Part shown: piece after piece, positions 62,171 through 64,000 of the stretch
Numbering within the stretch: the stretch's first letter is position 1
How the letters are laid out: every line of letters begins with the position of its first letter
Source of the DNA: Cryobacterium sp. Y29
GTDB lineage: Bacteria; Actinomycetota; Actinomycetes; Actinomycetales; Microbacteriaceae
Assembly: GCF_002929825.1 (NCBI RefSeq)
Contig: NZ_PJJN01000037.1
Coordinates: forward strand, 62,001 to 126,000
DNA: 64,000 nucleotides
Direction: 5' to 3'
Made by a program: the position numbers and the translations under genes
The notes under the pieces: model-generated
What the model was told of the DNA's origin: nothing
Databases searched by the model: none
What the model saw: only the letters and a program-made list of their open reading frames with translations

Positions 62171-62578
62171 ATGTCCGAGAACGATCCGCGCACGAACCCC
62201 TATGAATCCACCCCGCCGCAAAATCCCTACTCGCAAAATATCCCTCGCCAGCCGATGAGCCCGGCAGACGAGAAGATGTGGGCGACTTTGATTCACGTCG
62301 GCGGCATTCTGCTCGTTTTTCTACCCGGCCTCATCGGTTACCTCATGCTGCGCGATCGTGGTCCGTTCATTCGCGCCCACAGCGCAACGGCGCTGAATTT
62401 TCAGATCACCCTGACGATCGTCTATGTGGTGGGAAGCGCGTTGACGAGCATCCTGATCGGATACCTGATTCTGCCGGTCGCCTTCGCCCTCGGCATCATT
62501 TTCTCGATCCTGGCCGCGCTGGCAGCCAATCGCGGCCAGGGCTACGCCTACCCGCTCACGATCAAATTCTTCAGCTAA
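62171..62578 (+). CDS. DUF4870 domain membrane protein
   Basis: The 135-residue protein has a Pro/Asn-rich cytosolic leader (~35 residues, NPYESTPPQNPYSQN) and three hydrophobic helices: LIHVGGILLVFLPGLIGYLM, FQITLTIVYVVGSALTSILI and the final LPVAFALGIIFSILAALAA. The DPADEK-like PADEKMWATLIHVGG is characteristic of DUF4870. Function unknown. ATG 62171 follows AGGAG. Its stop overlaps the convergent hemW stop by 4 nt. Confidence 0.9.
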   Translation: MSENDPRTNPYESTPPQNPYSQNIPRQPMSPADEKMWATLIHVGGILLVFLPGLIGYLMLRDRGPFIRAHSATALNFQITLTIVYVVGSALTSILIGYLILPVAFALGIIFSILAALAANRGQGYAYPLTIKFFS

Positions 62579-63798
62579 TCGCTGAGACGCCGCACCACAG
62601 CGTCGGCCAGGAGTCGCCCGCGTAGGGTCAGTTCTACTGTTCCGGCAAGGGCGGCTTTGGCGTTGATGAGTTCGTCGGCGATCAGACCGGCAACCTCGAC
62701 ACGCCCGGTCGCCGACAGCGACGCGACCGGGATCCCGGAGCGGATCCGGCTCTGCAAGAGGATGCGTTCGAGCTCACGGGTGGGCGCGTCGAGCGTCTCG
62801 CGACCAGCGGCCGGCGACAGGCCGTCCCGCATCCGTTCGGAATAGGCGGCCGGATGCTTGACGTTCCACCAGCGCACGCCGCCGACGTGGCTGTGGGCGC
62901 CGGGGCCGACGCCCCACCAGTCCTGGCCGGTCCAGTAGGCGAGGTTGTGCCGGGATCTGTGGGCGTCGCTCGTCGCCCAGTTGCTGACCTCGTACCAGTC
63001 GTACCCGGCGGCGGCGAGAAGTTCGTCGGCCAGCTCGTAAAAGTCAGCCTGCTGATCGTCGTCGGTCGGAGCGATCTCGCCGCGGCGAATCTGCCGGGCG
63101 AGCTTGGTACCGTCTTCGACAATGAGCGAATAGGCGCTCAGGTGGTCGGGATGCAAACTGAGCGCCTGTTCGAGACTCGTGCGCCAGTTCGCGAGGGACT
63201 CCCCCGGCGTGCCGTAGATCAGGTCGAGGCTCACGTCGAGCCCGGCGGCGCGGGCCCACTCCACGACGAGCGGCACCCGCTCGGGGTCGTGGGTGCGCTC
63301 CAGCGTGGCGAGCACGTGCGGCACGGCAGACTGCATGCCGAACGACACGCGCGTGAAGCCGGCATCGGCGAGGGCACCGAGGTAGGCGGCGTCGACCGAG
63401 TCGGGATTCGCCTCGGTGGTCACCTCGGCGCCGTCCTGTAAACCCCACTGCGCGCGCACCGCAGCGAGCATGCGGGTCAGGTCGGTCACCGGCAGTAGCG
63501 TCGGCGTGCCTCCCCCGAAGAAGACCGTGGTGACTTCGCGTGCCGGCACGTCCGACGCGGTGAGGATACGCGCGGCTGCCTCGACCTCGAGCACGGCCTG
63601 GCTGGCATAGTCGCTTTGTTTGACGCCGCGTAGTTCGGTCGCCGTGTAGGTATTGAAGTCGCAATAGCCGCAGCGCACCCGGCAGAACGGCACGTGCAGG
63701 TACACACCGAAATCGCGTTCGGCCGCACTGACGGCCGCCGACGCGGGAAGGAGTCCGTCGGCGGGTGCTGGGTCGCCGACGGGGTGGGGTCCGGCCAT
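62575..63798 (-). CDS. hemW: Radical SAM heme chaperone HemW
   Basis: The 407-residue protein has the 4Fe-4S site CRVRCGYC (C39, C43, C46), the SAM-binding GGGTPTLLP and the HemW signature HNLAYW, which separates it from coproporphyrinogen III oxidase HemN. It transfers heme to target proteins. ATG 63798 has a GGAG site 8 nt upstream. An N-terminal ~25-residue extension is Pro/Ala-rich. Placement next to the dnaJ-hrcA block is conserved in actinobacteria. Confidence 0.94.
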   Translation of the reverse strand: MAGPHPVGDPAPADGLLPASAAVSAAERDFGVYLHVPFCRVRCGYCDFNTYTATELRGVKQSDYASQAVLEVEAAARILTASDVPAREVTTVFFGGGTPTLLPVTDLTRMLAAVRAQWGLQDGAEVTTEANPDSVDAAYLGALADAGFTRVSFGMQSAVPHVLATLERTHDPERVPLVVEWARAAGLDVSLDLIYGTPGESLANWRTSLEQALSLHPDHLSAYSLIVEDGTKLARQIRRGEIAPTDDDQQADFYELADELLAAAGYDWYEVSNWATSDAHRSRHNLAYWTGQDWWGVGPGAHSHVGGVRWWNVKHPAAYSERMRDGLSPAAGRETLDAPTRELERILLQSRIRSGIPVASLSATGRVEVAGLIADELINAKAALAGTVELTLRGRLLADAVVRRLSD

Positions 63799-63834
63799 GG
63801 GTAAAGCTCCAGTACGTTCGTTATGTGATGCGCG

Positions 63835-64000
63835 TTATTTGATCGCGCCGACGGGATGCAGGGCCCGCAGGTATAGCTTGGTGAATTTCGCCTGCTGAAA
63901 GCGCAGCACCGGCCAAGCCAGGCGGTAGTACCAGGTGCTGGCCCGCGAGAAGGAGCGGATGGTCAGCCAGACCGAGTCGTCGTCCCGGTGTTCGACGATG
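63835..64000 (-). CDS. DUF1990 family protein, N-terminus beyond window
   Basis: The frame is open at base 64000 and stops at 63835. The visible 55 residues include WLTIRSFSRASTWYYRLAWP and FTKLYLRALHPVGAIK, typical of the DUF1990 C-terminus. Function unknown. It is the first gene of the hemW unit, 36 bp upstream of hemW. Confidence 0.7.
   Translation of the reverse strand, partial: IVEHRDDDSVWLTIRSFSRASTWYYRLAWPVLRFQQAKFTKLYLRALHPVGAIK

Overview
The window is high-GC DNA from an actinobacterium, most likely a member of the Microbacteriaceae. The evidence is the gene order hrcA-dnaJ-rsmE-HIT-phoH-ybeY-CBS protein-era and uppS-dusB-dgt-dnaG, the frequent GTG/TTG starts, and the many 1-8 nt stop/start overlaps. 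Genus cannot be fixed from the sequence alone.

Layout. (1) 1-9193 is an accessory region ending exactly at the 3' end of a CAT-anticodon tRNA gene. It carries a tyrosine integrase, an excisionase-like helix-turn-helix protein, two DNA-enzyme genes (GIY-YIG, and a PUA-like + PD-(D/E)XK gene broken by a one-base frameshift), four lipoprotein genes (one SecD-like), a small membrane protein and a 17-bp interspersed repeat. I read it as an integrated element whose far end lies left of the window. (2) 9306-13382: GT4 glycosyltransferase, DMT transporter, peptide deformylase, a histidine-kinase-like protein whose phospho-acceptor His is Gln, and tRNA-Asn. (3) 13613-20113: an oligopeptide ABC operon with a fused double ATPase and a third, partly degenerate ATPase. 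(4) 20334-27391: dnaG, dgt, dusB, a 46-residue Cys-rich protein coupled to a DsbA/FrnE-like oxidoreductase, uppS and recO. (5) 27398-39860: a surface-polysaccharide locus with three coupled GT2 genes running straight into recO-uppS, a 762-residue GT-C/polymerase-like membrane protein, a GH16 enzyme, a GT4, a flippase-GT2 fusion and a GT14. (6) 40381-42933: a conserved hypothetical gene and leuA. (7) 43107-54140: an aminoacyl-phosphatidylglycerol-synthase-like protein coupled to a membrane esterase (frameshifted by an 8-bp tandem repeat), a Ca2+/H+ antiporter, a GntR regulator with a membrane partner and a double palindromic operator, two CNNM/CBS proteins and a universal stress protein. (8) 54567-63798: era, CBS protein, ybeY, phoH, HIT, rsmE, dnaJ, hrcA (with a degenerate CIRCE site), a DUF4870 protein and hemW. 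A DUF1990 protein runs off the right edge.

How it fits together. Regions 4, 6 and 8 look like one conserved housekeeping block (hrcA to era, leuA, recO-uppS, dusB-dgt-dnaG) split by two accessory blocks: the polysaccharide locus and the membrane/stress block. The polysaccharide locus can account for a whole surface glycan: glycosyltransferases, flippase, polymerase-like membrane protein, a secreted endoglycanase, and coupling to UppS, which makes the lipid carrier. No CRISPR array, rRNA gene or IS element was seen. The best candidates for new biology are the polysaccharide locus with its flippase-GT2 fusion, the tRNA-anchored island with its nuclease genes, the slippage-type frameshift in the esterase, and the GntR/membrane-protein pair with its double operator.
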